Shown one piece after another: positions 12,739 through 24,522 of a DNA stretch of 64,000 bases. Location of the stretch: positions 124,001-188,000 of the forward strand of contig MU277721.1 of assembly GCA_022385805.1 (NCBI GenBank), given 5' to 3'. Source of the stretch: Pilatotrama ljubarskyi. Its lineage: Eukaryota > Basidiomycota > Agaricomycetes > Polyporales > Polyporaceae. Below the pieces are notes generated by a model. It did not search any database. It was not told the DNA's origin and saw nothing but the letters and a program-made list of their open reading frames with translations. Positions within the stretch are counted from its first letter, which is position 1. Each line of letters starts with the position of its first letter. A program made the translations under genes and the position numbers.

Positions 12739-15104
12739 ATGCTGTCCTTGTCGCTCCGCACGCTCGCTCTTGCCCTCGCAGTTTCGTCGGACGCGGTTGG
12801 CGTCTTTGGCGCGCGCATACAGACTCCGTTCATCAGGCTGCCCTCAGATGCGGCGAGGCGTAGGCAAGATGTGAAGGACATCTTCCTCACCAGTTGGAAC
12901 GCTTACAAGTACGCCGGGCTCGAGCGCTGTCTGACTGTCCAAGCTGATGATTTCGTTTGTCTTTCAGGGAGATAGCGTTCCCTCATGACGATCTCACTCC
13001 CATTTCGGAGTCATTTACCGACGGCCGGAATGGATGGGGTGCATCGGCAGTCGATGCTCTGAGCACGCTGGTGAGTAGGAGGGTACATCAGAGGTCCAGT
13101 GCATTTGCTGAAAACGACACAGTTCATAATTGGGGAAGAAGTACGCGTCACGCCCTATCATGTCCCTCTGAAATCGGTCTGATAGACTTCCCTATAGCAA
13201 ATATTTGAGGAGATAGTGAACTTTACAAGTCACATCGACTTCACAGTCTCTCACACGACTGACACTGTTAGGTAAGTCGCGTATCCGATCAGATCCTCTG
13301 ATGAATACTGAACAACGTCCCTCCATGGCAGTATCTTCGAGACGACCATTCGGTACCTCGGCGGCATGCTGAGCGCGTACGAGCTCAGTGGACAGAAGTA
13401 TCCTGCCCTCATTAAGCAGGCTGAGGTTCTCGGCACGAAGATGAGCGCTGCGTTCGTTAACGTCGTCCCCTTCGGTCAACTCGACTTCAACACGAGCACT
13501 CCGGTTATCCAAACTGTGGGTTTATGGCGATACGTAATGGACTGAATTTGAAGCTGACGATCCCGCAGTCAAACATCGCCGAAGCTGGCACAGTGAGTGA
13601 TGGTCGTCAGTGTGGCGCCTGTAGCCGGTGATCTCACTGCTGCGTTGCGCAGCTTACTTTGGAGTGGTCGCGACTGGCGTACGTCCAGCTTCATCTAGAA
13701 CAGACGCCGAGAACTAATGACTTGTGCAGTAAGTACAGCAAGAACGACACCTTCCGCGCGTTGGCCGAGAACTCGGTCCGGCATATTGCAAGTTTGGTAC
13801 GTCTTTTGCAGTGTGTGATCCATGGCTATGCATCTGATACAATCCACCACATAGCCGGCACCGATTCCAGCTTTCCCTGCCCAGGGGATCGACCCTTCGA
13901 CGGGACAGCCCGTGGGTGCATACGTGGTAAGTAATAGATTCTCGAGAGTGAGCTTGGGTTGATCATTGTCATCCATAGACGTGGGGTGGAGGTTCAGACA
14001 GTTACCTCGAGTATCTCATAAAGTACGCGCGTATCACGAACACCAACGACAACGTCTTTGCGGACACTTGGCATACCGCGGTCGACTCCTCCATTCACAC
14101 TCTTCTGAGGGTAAGCCTCAGAAGGACCTATGCCATCTCGATCGGCCAACTGATGACAAACGGCCGTGTAGCAATCCACCGTGGGCAACCATACCTACCT
14201 TGCTGATTTGGACGATAGTCGTACCATCCGTCACATTGGCTCTCATTTGGCATGCTTCATGGCTGGGAACTGGATCATGGGCGGCAAGCTGCTAAACAAC
14301 AACACTATCGTCAACATCGGCCTAGCACTCAACGAAGGCTGCTGGAACACATACGCGAGCACTGCGTGAGTTGCAAACTCAGATGAATTCATCCACACTC
14401 AGCTCACAATGCATGTTGCTCAGAACTGGCATTGGCCCCGAGGCGTTCGGATACATCTCCAGCGACGGTGGCTTCACCGGCTCTGGCGACCCGAGCGCGG
14501 GCGACCTCGCGTTCTACAACAGGAATGGCTTCTACATCCTGCCCGGTGACTCAGACTACTTCATGCGCCCGGAAGTGCTCGAGTCGAACTTCTACGCGTG
14601 GCGTGCTACTGGTGACACCAAGTTCTATGAGCGCGCGGTGTCCGCCACGAACAGCTTCGCGACGTTCCTCAAGACGCCGACTGTCGCATTCGCGCCGATC
14701 GACGACGTCGACTCGACGGACTCGGACTTCATCGATGACATGGAGAGCTTCTGGTTCGCGGAGGTGCTGAAGTACCTGTGAGTATCCTAAACCGCGTGCA
14801 GTCTTGGGCAGGAACACCAGTTGACATGGTGTCCGACAGCTACTTGACCTTCGATGACCCGAACCGGATCAGCTTAGACAACTGTGAGCATCTCACTCCT
14901 TTTAGCGACACATAGAGCTAGCTGACATCCAGTGCAGTCGTGTTCAACACGGAGGCGCATCCCTTCATCGCACCACCCGAGAAGGCGGTCTACGGGAGCG
15001 GCACGCTCAGGCCCGCCTCGCAGTTCCAGCCTTTCAAGTCGACTTCCGGTCCGCTCCCCCTCGTCAGCTTCTCCCCCAAGCTGCCGACCAAGATACCCAA
15101 CTGA
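12739..15104 (+). CDS. GH47 alpha-1,2-mannosidase, secretory pathway
   Basis: Class I alpha-mannosidases trim alpha-1,2-linked mannose from N-glycans in the ER and Golgi, or act as secreted enzymes. The start MLSLSLRTLALALAVSSDAV is a signal peptide. Family blocks appear in order: DVKDIFLTSWNAYK, FPHDDLTPIS, GWGASAVDALSTL, FETTIRYLGGMLSAYELSG, GSDSYLEYLIKYA, HIGSHLACFMAGNWIMGGK, TGIGPEAFGY, MRPEVLESNFYAWRATGD, MESFWFAEVLKYLYLTFD and FNTEAHPF. The last block contains the conserved Thr near the calcium site. The protein ends TKIPN-stop, without a membrane anchor. I count twelve introns, for example 12917-12969, where NAYK joins EIAFPHDD. Several N-glycosylation sequons are present (NFTS, NDTF, NHTY). 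A stop-free GTG at 12736 is not needed as a start. It converges with the F-box gene at 15248. Confidence 0.92.
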
Positions 15105-15247
15105 ACATTGAGGGCGCGCCGTTCGGAAGCATTATACCGTAGATGGGCGCATCGCGTACGGATCATAGCACTGTAGCGTGGATTTCGACAGATATAAATG
15201 ATGAGGTCCAAGCTAACGACATGTGACTGTGACCCCATCGCTCACCG

Positions 15248-16993
15248 TCAGAGCATTCGTCCCGTGTGAATAGCCACCTTGACCTCCCCCGCGACGGGTT
15301 CGAAGAATGTGTTGAGGCGTCCCTCCATCTCCTCAGGCGTCTCCTTTACTGGGCCATGCAGACGTCGCATCCATATGACTCGGAACTCGAACGAATCCAG
15401 CGCGCCCCCCCGTCCCGCCCTCCCCTCGAGCACCGTTCGCATGAGCTCACAGCTGTCCTGGATCGCTTGGGCCGTAGTAGCATATCTCCGAGTTATCTTC
15501 CAGGTGATCCTCAGATGGCGGAGATCCGGGCAGGGTAGCTCTGTGTGCTCGTCCTCGGGATCCGGAGCTGCCAGGGCCATGAAGAGATCGTCGGGGCAAC
15601 CCCATAGCATCTGCAATGTAGTGAGGCAGGGAAAGCGGGCGAGCAGCTCTTCAATGCCGGTCTGCATTGAGAGGGCTGCATACGTTTCGGGAGACCACAC
15701 CGAAAGATACAAGAACTTGAGGGAGGTGAAGGGCGAAGGAAATACTCCAAGGGCCGTTGAGATGGTACGGTCTGCCTCCCCGAGTGCCCCCGAATCGTCC
15801 AGAGGCGCATCCAAGCACAGGTGCGACGGCCCGCTGAGGGAGCATCTCACCTGGTAGCGGGTATTGCTATTGAAGATGAACCGCACCTTACGGGTACATA
15901 GCAAGACGTTGCGGTTCTGCAGCACCGCCTGCAAGGTCATGTCAGGGATGGCTCCGCATGTCACGCTGATGACCGTAGAAAGCGGTAAGACAAGGTGGCC
16001 AAGGACCTCAGAGATGAAGGAGGAGTTGTCCGATTCAAACATCAGCTCCTGAAGAGCGGGAACATGGACCTGCTCGACAGACGAGTTCGCCTCAGGCTGG
16101 AGGGCGTACGAGCCGGGCAGGAAGCGAATCTTTTCCAATGACGGAGATCCACGGAGAACTGAGAGGATGTCGCCCAATGACTGGGTCTCCGCACGGTTTT
16201 CACACTCGAAACACTCCCGGCAGCCGTCCAAGTCGACAAACTTCAAGGTTGAGGTCGAGGCCGCCAAACCTGGGCACAGGAGCGCAAGGGGGATTCTGAT
16301 GTGTCTTAGGCGTGGTAGTGCTTGGTCTGAGAAGCAGATGAACCGATGGGCGGCGGCATCTTCGGTATCGAGACGGCCAGATGAAGGCTCGTGAAAGATG
16401 GAGAGTCCTTCGAGGAGCGGCACCCCCCGGCTCAGCATCCTGTACAGGCAGGCAGCTCCACTTGTGGACACGCGGACGGAAAGTGAAGAGAGGTGGTGTG
16501 CGTGCGGCATCAGAGCATCATACATGCTGGAGCCGAATGTAGGAAGATCCAAGGTCAGCGGGCTTGAACCTGAGCGAGCGAGGAAGGTGATGAATTCCTC
16601 GGACGGTCCCAGGGAGAGCTCCTTTGTAGGTACAGCTGCCAGCATACCAGCCCAGAACTCCGGCAGCCTGTGTATGAGAGTTCTCCAGGTTCGGCAGACG
16701 TGTGTATAAGTAATGGCTCGAGGCTCTTCGTGGTCGAGGTGAGCAAATACTTCCATGAGGAGCTCGGGATGCAGGCGTTGGTGGACGAAGGCGAGTGCAT
16801 TGTACTTGCTCTGAAGGGCGTTGATTTCCTGATGAAGGTGTTCGATGGTTGCAAGGACCGACTTTTGCGACTCCAGCGCTGCCTGCGGCGAGACCCTAAC
16901 AGAGCTGCAGAGTTCTAGCGACGATAGCTGATCCATGTCGTTGTCACGACATGGGTCCGCTTCGATGAATTCAAGTAAACTTGGGGTCTCCAT
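15248..16993 (-). CDS. F-box protein, single exon, coiled coil plus LRR-like
   Basis: This is one uninterrupted frame of about 581 residues from METPSLLEFIEADPCR. The ATG at 16993 is preferred to that at 17098 because the preceding 35 residues show no conservation-like pattern. A short coiled coil (LATIEHLHQEINALQSKYNAL) precedes the F-box-like block (VHQRLHPELLMEVFAHLD, then ITYTHVCRTWRTLIHRLPEFW). This coiled-coil-then-F-box order is the hallmark of a very large Agaricomycete family. The rest is an irregular leucine-rich array (HAHHLSSLSVRVST, LRHIRIPLALLCPGL, FTSLKFLYLSVWSPETYAAL, LRHLRITWKITRRYAT). The likely role is substrate choice in an SCF ubiquitin ligase; the target is unknown. Confidence 0.85.
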   Translation of the reverse strand: METPSLLEFIEADPCRDNDMDQLSSLELCSSVRVSPQAALESQKSVLATIEHLHQEINALQSKYNALAFVHQRLHPELLMEVFAHLDHEEPRAITYTHVCRTWRTLIHRLPEFWAGMLAAVPTKELSLGPSEEFITFLARSGSSPLTLDLPTFGSSMYDALMPHAHHLSSLSVRVSTSGAACLYRMLSRGVPLLEGLSIFHEPSSGRLDTEDAAAHRFICFSDQALPRLRHIRIPLALLCPGLAASTSTLKFVDLDGCRECFECENRAETQSLGDILSVLRGSPSLEKIRFLPGSYALQPEANSSVEQVHVPALQELMFESDNSSFISEVLGHLVLPLSTVISVTCGAIPDMTLQAVLQNRNVLLCTRKVRFIFNSNTRYQVRCSLSGPSHLCLDAPLDDSGALGEADRTISTALGVFPSPFTSLKFLYLSVWSPETYAALSMQTGIEELLARFPCLTTLQMLWGCPDDLFMALAAPDPEDEHTELPCPDLRHLRITWKITRRYATTAQAIQDSCELMRTVLEGRAGRGGALDSFEFRVIWMRRLHGPVKETPEEMEGRLNTFFEPVAGEVKVAIHTGRML

Positions 16994-17393
16994 CGACGGA
17001 CCACTACGCAGATTCCGGTGGTCAACAATATGCAGAGCTAAGCATTTAGTCCTGACATACGATATAGAAACGCTGACAAGAGCTTTGTGACCTTGCATTC
17101 AATGACTGCCAAGAGTCTACCGTGACGCGTAGGGTTGTTCAAGGTGCGCAAGGGTGTTTCGCTGTGTGCAGGATGACAACAATTTAAGACAACCTATGCT
17201 ACACCATGAGCATGCGACAGGTGCGAAGAGTCAGGTGCACTTGCATAGGATCTCTGAATATCACGATGCGCTTCAGACTCGGTTTGAGAGTAGATCACAA
17301 GCAGAAGCTGAGGAATCAAAAACATGCGAAAGCTGCGTGCCCCTTGGAACTTTGTTAACGTAACTTATAAGACGCTAAGGTACCCCTTCATAG

Positions 17394-17465
17394 GGCCTTA
17401 TAGCTCAGTGGTAGAGCATACGATTGCAGATCGTAGGGTCCCGTGTTCGAACCACGGTGGGGCCT
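17394..17465 (+). tRNA. tRNA-Cys (anticodon GCA)
   Basis: The 72 nt fold into a complete cloverleaf. The acceptor arm GGCCTTA pairs with TGGGGCC through two G-U pairs, with discriminator T. The D arm is GCTC-AGTGGTA-GAGC. The anticodon stem TACGA/TCGTA encloses the loop TTGCAGA with anticodon GCA. The T arm CCGTG-TTCGAAC-CACGG contains the B box. There is no intron. Confidence 0.95.
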
Positions 17466-17469
17466 CTTC

Positions 17470-17474
17470 TTTTT
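17470..17474 (+). terminator. Pol III terminator of tRNA-Cys
   Basis: Five consecutive T residues begin five bases after the tRNA 3' end, as expected for RNA polymerase III termination. Confidence 0.8.
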
Positions 17475-19061
17475 CCCAATGTAAGCTTACGGTTTGCGAC
17501 CTCGGCGAAACCGCGACAAGGCCGACGTCTTGCTCACCGATCACTGCCAAGTCGACGCGCATGCTTTATCCGATCCTGGGTTGTGGGAGTGTCTGCCCTA
17601 CAATACTCGTCAAGGTCGCTGAAATGGCGACTCCTGCGGAGTTTTTGGGCTGTCTTATGCTCAGCGAGATTTCGTCCCCATCGATATCGGGCATGGTATG
17701 CATCTCTACGACGTATTAGAATCCTATCCAGCCGGGTCTTCGAGGTGTACATAGTCGCCTGCAGGCCATATGACTGCCAGCCGGGAGAACGCTGGCGGAA
17801 TCGCATCTGCCATCAACTCGCCGAGGGCACAAGGGCGCACTCCAGGTCGGCGGTGCTATGAGTTCTCGTACGTACGTGCGCAACCTGGGAAGCCCGATGG
17901 CGGACCTGACAAGTTGTTTCTTACATGCCTATAGGCCGGACTACTGAAGTGCACACATCGCGCTTGAATCGCCTCGTGCGTCGGTGCTCGACTTGGCAGA
18001 TCCATATACATATCCTTGCGTTGCTCCAGCGCAGATAACACTGCTTGCCAGACTATCATGGTCATTCATCCCGCCTCTGTGGATGCCTATCTTCCGCTTG
18101 ACTTCTCCGCTAGCCGAGGTACCGTACGACAGCGTGCTCTCTCGAAGCCTTGGAATAGTTGGGGTACGTCCCTCATCTCCGCAGCTCGGACTTGCTGCTA
18201 ACTACCGAAATGACTCGCCGTCGCGCTAGCTTCCCTCCCACAACTTGGGCAGCTACGGTCATCCTTCCAAGGTATCCCTCAGACCTCTGTCCATCGGCCC
18301 CTTGTACAATGTAAGTACTGGCTATGCACGCTGCGCTTCGCAAGATTTTGCGCGCATGCGTCCGTGTCTTGGTAACCGCCTCCCAGGGCAGATGGCATCC
18401 CGGCATCAGAGATGCGTCTCAACCGACCAGCGCTACTCGTAGTAATGGGCAACTGAAGCTGGCCACTCCGGTGCCAATCGGCGATTCGACCAATGGACAG
18501 GGTATTAACAGTGCACCGTATGCACTGTCTGTGACATATCCTATCAGACCGTTGTGCGGCGGCTCTTCGCTGAATGACTGCTTCCCTCAGTGAGGTGACA
18601 GTTCCGATACCGGCACCCACATACGCATCTCAGATCACCCCATCATACTGCCAGCTGTCACTTAGTGAGTGCACAGGACACTGGAGAGCTTCCATTCTCA
18701 TTCAAAGGTTGATTGAACGCCTCGTTCCGGCTCGCCCACCAGAGTATTGACAAACGCACCCCGAGTCCGGAACGCAGCGCGCGGCGCACCGCCGGTGGGC
18801 TATACCTTGCAACTGTGAGAACACTGCTATACGCCGTTATTATTAGCACTCCTTCATCTTCTGCATCACCCGCATATACCCTGACTTCCTCTAAGTTCAC
18901 CCCTCGATCTATTTACAGAACTTAACAACGAGCTCCACAATCAGCGTCCATCCGGGCTCGGAGGTGCAAAGTACTTAAAGGGCATGGATCGCGACGGAGG
19001 ATGATCATCCTCACCAGAGGTCACCGATCCCCCTCTCTTTCGTCAAGTTCCTTCGTTCAAC
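17475..19061. other. Spacer between tRNA and sedolisin cluster
   Basis: Around 18058-18593 there are three protein-like stretches (MVIHPASVDAYLPLDFSAS; a piece beginning LPSHNLGSYGHPSKV; and APYALSVTYPIRPLCGG) separated by intron-like sequence. The reading phases do not join cleanly, and I do not recognise the family. It may be a gene relic. The last 100 bases before 19062 are the promoter of the first sedolisin gene. Confidence 0.4.
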
Positions 19062-21489
19062 ATGGTCGCAGCCGGTCTGCTTATTCTTTCCCTTCTTCCT
19101 CTGGCACTGGGCAGGCCCAGCTCGCAGTCGCACCCACTAGTCGTTCGTGGCCAACAGAAGGCCATCCCGGAGGGATTTTTTCCCGGTCATTTAAGCACGC
19201 CTAATCCTGGCGTCATGCACTTCGTGCTCGGTTTGAAATCGGATGCGACGGGGCTCGTCAAGTCGCTGCTGGACGTCAGCGATCCGGCGAGCTCGAAGTA
19301 TGGTCAACATCTCAGCAAAGATGAGGTCAGTTTTTCGACTATTTTCTGAGTTTCAGGATTGCATACTGAGCTGTCACATTGACAGGTGGACAAGCTGACC
19401 GCGCCCCAGCCCGCTGCCGTGCAAACCGTGACGAACTGGCTGAGCAAGAACGGCGTCACGCCCGAGACCTACTCCTCATCGGGCGACATGCTGCGCATCC
19501 AGATCCCGCCTGAGCAGGCTAACACCCTCTTCAACGCGAACTTCTCCACCTACGTCCACGGGAAGACGAACACCACGATGGTGCGGACCTTGACGTACTC
19601 TCTGCCCGCCGACGTTAGCGACCACGTCGCGTTCGTGTACCCGACCACGCAGTAGGTTCAAATCAGGCATCATGTAAGAAGCACTCATCGAGTTGCAACG
19701 TGCACAGGTTCATCCCGCCGCCCACCCGCAAGGCGGAAGTTCGCATTGTGGAGCGGTTCCCCACGGTGAAGAGGTCCGGGTCGAAGAGGGCCGACGTTCC
19801 CGCTCAGTGTGCCCAGGCCATCTCCCCCGCGTGCCTGCAGGCGATCTACAACATCCCTCCGACCCCTGCCACCGCCGCCGGCAACAGCCTTGGCGTGAGC
19901 GGCTTCGACAACGAGGTGGCGAACCCGGACGACCTGAAGGTGCGCGCTGCGCGGTACGGATGCCCGAGCCACGATCTCACCTCTTTGACAGGACTTCCTC
20001 TCGCAAGCGCGCCCTGACATCACGAACGGGACGTTCGCGGTTCAATCTGTCGATGGTGGCTCCGACGACGGCCAGGGGACGACCGAGGCGGTGCGTGCGC
20101 AGCTCCCACGGCCCCCTGCATCATTATTGCATGGTCGCACGCGCTATGCTTGACGGTTTGGCTGATGCTTGCCTGCGTCCTCCTGCAGAGCCTCGACATC
20201 CAGTATACCGTCGGCCTGGCAACGAACGTGCCCACGACATTCATCTCTGTTGGACAGCAGAACCAGGATGGTGGCCTCGAGGGCTTCCTCGACATCATCA
20301 ATACGCTCATCGCCCAGGAGAACCCGCCCCTGGTGCTCACGACGAGCTTCGGCTTCGACGAGACGCCCTTCAGCGAACAGGCGCCTGAGCTGGCGGAGTG
20401 AGTACCCGGTTGGTGCTATGGTCATGCGCTGATACTGACGAACCTCCAGGACGCTCTGCAACGCGTATGCCAAGCTCGGTGCTCGTGGCACCTCGGTCCT
20501 GTTCGCGTCTGGCGATGGTGGCGTTTCCGGATCGCAGGCTGACCCGTCGTGCGACGGCAGCGAGTTCATCCCTACCTTCCCTGCCACCTGCCCTTAGTGA
20601 GTCGTGTGCGAACATCGAGGCCGTATAGCTTCCACTGACCCTGCGCCGCCAGCATCACCGCTGTCGGAAGCACGCAAGGCATCAGCCCGGAGACGGCGGC
20701 GCAGTTCTCTGCTGGCGGCTTCTCCAACATCTTCCCGCGCCCGGACTACCAGAGCGACGCTGTGGACGGCTTCCTGAAGACGCTCGGCAACACGAACGCT
20801 GGCCTCTTCAACACCACCGGCCGCGCGTACCCTGACGTGTCAACGCAGGGCGTACAGTTCGTCATCGAAGTCGACGGCCAGCTCCAGGCGGTCGACGGCA
20901 CGAGCGCGTCGAGCCCGACGTTCGCGTCGATCGTCGCGCTTCTCAATGACCAGTTGCTCAACGCCGGCCAGAGCCCGCTCGGGTTCCTCAACCCCTTCCT
21001 GTACTCGAAGGGCGTGAGCGCGCTGAACGATATCACGTCGGGAAGCAACCCTGGCTGTGGCACCGAAGGTTTCCCTGCTGTCGCTGGATGGGACGCGGTG
21101 AGCGCGATTCTATATCAGGAGAGTCGATTGTAGAGCTAATGCACCGCCTACAGGTCACTGGTCTAGGGACGCCTGACTTCCAAAAGCTGCTCGCGGTCGT
21201 CTCTGGCGGCGCGGCCAGCGCTGGAGATGCGAACTCGACGGATTCAGCTGGTCAAGCTGCGGCGGGTCAGAACGCGACCGACGCCGCAGGTCAAGCCGCA
21301 GCTGGCCAGAATGCGACTGACGCTTCCGGTCAAGCTGCCGCCGGACAGGGCGCCGCGGCGGGCCAGAAAAAGGGAAAGGCGAAAGGCGACAAGGGCACAA
21401 AGGCCGCGAACAAGCGGCTTGAGGTGAGGCCTGGGCCAGGGTTGGGTGAGATCTTCCGTTTCGAGACCACTTCTGCTGCATCTTCGTGA
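19062..21489 (+). CDS. Sedolisin (S53) tripeptidyl-peptidase-like protease, copy 1
   Basis: This is a secreted acid serine-carboxyl protease that digests extracellular protein. The signal peptide MVAAGLLILSLLPLALG is followed by the pro-kumamolisin prodomain (LDVSDPASSKYGQHLSKDE to DHVAFVYPTTQ) and a basic linker with KR (TVKRSGSKR), the likely maturation site. The catalytic domain has the Glu/Asp pair in TTEA-SLDIQYTVG (the intron falls between them), the oxyanion Asp in LFASGDGGVSG, the nucleophile in GTSASSPTFAS and the calcium site LNDITSGSNPGCG. Seven introns lie after KDE, TTQ, DLK, TEA, LAE, CPY and GWDA. After the domain end (VTGLGTPDFQKLL) comes an unusual tail of about 90 residues with NATDA/GQAAA repeats and a lysine-rich stretch. 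It is followed in tandem by copy 2. Confidence 0.93.
21244..21366 (+). repeat. In-frame 39-nt repeat in the sedolisin 1 tail
   Basis: The coding sequence repeats a 13-residue unit, AGQAAAGQNATDA with small changes, almost three times. Each full unit carries the sequon NAT. Codons differ between units, so the repeat is not a very recent slip. Confidence 0.75.
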
Positions 21490-22367
21490 ACAGACTCCCA
21501 AGACACTTGTATGATACATGTTGAATATGGAACTTGAGGGTGACGGTGACCTCACTATTTTGACAGCATGAGAGCGCATAACCTTGAAATATAATGCTCG
21601 AGGATGTCGTGAGTTTCGGACGCGCACCTGGGGCTGCCCAGGACTCTATCACCACGTACGTACTCGTACGCTATGCAACTCCGGTGAGCAGTCATGGCCT
21701 CCGTCGGAAGCATATTCACCCCTGACCATCGCGGGAATTCCGCAATTATCAGAGAGCATGCCAGAAAACGAGCATCGTATCTTCTGACCGGAACTGTCAG
21801 TGGCATAACGACCGAGCTCGACGTGCAAATGGGCAGAGCACGATGATCGGATGGCGGTGAGTATGCTCGTGCCGGCCGGCCATCACCGGACAAGCGCGGC
21901 CTCCGGCGCTCCGGTCGGCCTCTCCCGACAATCCGTTCGTCGACTCGCATGTCAAGAGGGAGAGCGGCCAAAAACACAAGGGTATGTATTTCTTAGACAG
22001 CATCACAGTCTTCATGTCGCTGATAAAGTCGCACAGATGGTAACTTGGACGCTGCGACGCGCAGAGCATACAGGCCGCCCGCGCTGTTCTGACCGCCGTG
22101 GCTGAGTCTTGCCAAGGCCGGTGCCTTGTGCGAGGTTTACGCGCAGTCCCTCGTGCCGCCGGGTCGTTTGTGTAACCAGCGACCGTGCCTTCGATCATAT
22201 GGGCTTTGGTCGCTGCATGGCGACGGTCGCGGCTTGCACATCACACGGCGCGGCCAAGTCGAGGTGCCGTATAAATCGATCCTCGCCTCGGTGCGCATCC
22301 CACCTTTCGCCCTCGAGGTCCCCGTGGTCCCTTCGTTCTCACTCTCACTTTCGTTTGCTCTCTCGAA
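21490..22367. other. Spacer between sedolisin copies 1 and 2
   Basis: It holds the 3' flank of copy 1 and the promoter of copy 2. No exon chain of its own is visible on either strand. Confidence 0.6.
22270..22276 (+). promoter_or_regulatory. TATA box of sedolisin copy 2
   Basis: TATAAAT lies 92 bases before the ATG at 22368, followed by a CT-rich leader (TCTCACTCTCACTTTC), as in many strongly expressed fungal genes. Confidence 0.55.
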
Positions 22368-24522
22368 ATGGTTGCAGCTGGCCTGCTCGTTCTCTCTCTT
22401 TTTACTCTCGCCCTCGGCAAGCCCCTCTCGCTGGACGGCGATCGCCTGTTTGTGCGGTCCCAGGTGGACGTTCCTCGCGGCTTCTCTTATGTCGGCAAGG
22501 CATCCGCAGAGAAGACCTTGAACCTTCGCATTGCTCTGGTCCAGAACAACGTCACCGGCCTCGAGGCCGCTCTGTACGATGTCAGCGACCCCAAGAGCGA
22601 GAACTATGGCCATCACCTCTCCAAGTCCGAGGTTTGTGCCACCGCAGTCGTTTGCTGCGACGTCTCTCAAAAGTGGATTCTCAGGTTGAGGCTATGGTTG
22701 CGCCTACTACCGAGACTGTCCAGAAGGTCAAGGCGTGGTTGGGCAAGAACAACATCACCGCCGAGACTATCTCCCCGGCTGGCGACTGGTTGAGCATCAA
22801 CGTGCCCGTTAGCAAGGCGAACGCTCTCCTAAACGCGGACTTCAACGAGTATACCTACGACAAGACGAACACGACGGCAATCCGCACTCTCGCTTACTCA
22901 ATCCCGGAGACTCTGAAGGATCACTTGGCGTTCGTCTACCCGACTACTCAGTAAGCCCTGTGCCCTCTCCTGCAATATATTTTGCTAACCAGTTTCTAGC
23001 TTCATTCCTCCGGTGCAGAAGAACGCGCCCGCTTTCAAGGCAGTCCAGCTCCCCCGTGCGTCCAAGAGGAGCCGTTCCAAGCGTGCCGCCGTCCCTGCCG
23101 AGTGTGACCAGCAAATCACCCCTGCGTGTCTGCAAGCACTGTACAACATCCCGACTGACCCCGCTACTGCGAAGGGCAACAGCCTTGCGGTCAGCGGTTT
23201 TGGTAACGAGATCCCGAACAAGGACGACCTGAGCGTGAGTGTCTTAGTGGGCCTCGACATTGCATGTGCTAATCACTCGGTTCAGGAATTCTTGGCTGCT
23301 CTTCGTCCTGATGCCAAGGACGGTACCTTCACTGCAGTATCTGTTGACAATGGTATCACCGATGGCGACGGCACTGTTGAAGCTGTGCGTATTGTCCACA
23401 TGTGTTTGCTACTTATATTCACGCTTCACGCAGAGCTTGGACATTCAATACACCGTCGGTCTCGCGACCAACGTTCCCACCACGTTCGTGTCCGTCGGCA
23501 ACCAGAATCAGGATGGCGACTTATCCGGGTTCCTCGATATCATCAATGCTTTGCTCGCTGAGGATCAGCCTCCCCTCGTCCTTACCACCAGCTTCGGCTT
23601 CAACGAGCTCGCGTTCGTCAGCCAGCCTGATCTTGCTGTGAACTTGTGCAACGCTTACGGCCAGCTTGGCGCGCGTGGCACCTCCATCCTTTTCGCCTCC
23701 GGCGACGGTGGTGTCTCCGGCCCCCAGGCGAGCGATGCGTGCGACGGCCAGGCGTTCGAGCCCACCTTCCCGTCCGGCTGCCCCTTCCTCACTTCCGTCG
23801 GCAGCACCCAGGGCATCAGCCCCGAGGTCGCTGCGGACTTCTCCTCGGGCGGGTTCTCAAACATCTTCGCGCGCCCTGCCTACCAGGATGACGCGGTAGC
23901 GGCCTACCTTGACAAGCTCGGCAACACGAACGCGGGACTCTTCCAGAAGGAGGGTCGCGCGTTCCCCGACGTGTCGACTCAGGGCGTGAACTTCATCGTC
24001 GACATCGGCGGCCAGGGCCAGGGCGTCTCGGGCACGAGCGCGTCCAGCCCCACTTTCGCGTCGGTCGTCGCTCTTCTGAATGACGCGCTCCTCAACGCCG
24101 GCAAGAGCCCGCTCGGGTTCCTGAACCCGCTCATCTATTCCAGTGGCGCGGCAGCGTTCAACGATATCACCGAGGGCAGCAACCCCGGGTGCGGAACGGA
24201 CGGTTTCCCTGCTCTCGAGGGCTGGGATCCGGTATGTATACCTTTCTCTCCTGCGCAGAGCTACAATCCTGACTGACCTTCATCGCAGGTCACCGGCTTC
24301 GGCACTCCCGACTTTAACAAGCTCCTTACCCTCGTGACGGGCAGCGCCGCCTCTTCCGGCAACTCGACCGCCTCCGGCTCTGACAACTCGGCGGACGACT
24401 CGGCTGCGGGCAATTCCGAGGCGACAGCGACGGCTTCGAGCTCCGCCGCGGCGACGAGCACGGCTGCAGCCACCTCCGGTCACAAGCACAAACACCACGC
24501 CGCCAACAAGGGCAGGAACTGA
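22368..24522 (+). CDS. Sedolisin (S53) tripeptidyl-peptidase-like protease, copy 2
   Basis: This is a secreted protease with the same plan as copy 1. It has the signal peptide MVAAGLLVLSLFTLALG, a prodomain (ALYDVSDPKSENYGHHLSKSE to DHLAFVYPTTQ) and a dibasic linker (RASKRSRSKRAAVP). The catalytic domain carries VEA-SLDIQYTVG, LFASGDGGVSG, GTSASSPTFAS and FNDITEGSNPGCG. Only five introns are present; the two that interrupt copies 1 and 3 (after LAE and CPY) are absent, so the frame runs straight through NLCNAYGQLGARG and SGCPFLTSVGSTQG. The tail after TGFGTPDFNKLL is unlike copy 1: it is Ser/Ala/Thr/Asp-rich (DNSADDSAAGNSEATATAS) and ends in a His/Lys cluster, GHKHKHHAANKGRN-stop. Such a tail could carry O-glycans or bind metal or the cell wall; that is inference. 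Confidence 0.93.

Noticed and set aside
12149..12739. 196-codon frame upstream of the GH47 gene
   Set aside because: Arg/Ser-rich translation without family resemblance; it overlaps the TATA box and leader of the mannosidase gene.
18058..18593. Three-exon gene between tRNA-Cys and sedolisin 1
   Set aside because: Exon A ends in phase 1 at 18163, but the protein-like frame of the next block needs phase 0. The model does not close, so no CDS is reported.
22109..22954. 281-codon frame covering the start of sedolisin copy 2
   Set aside because: Its first part is an out-of-frame reading of the promoter and exon 1; only the part from about 22690 on coincides with the real second exon of the protease.
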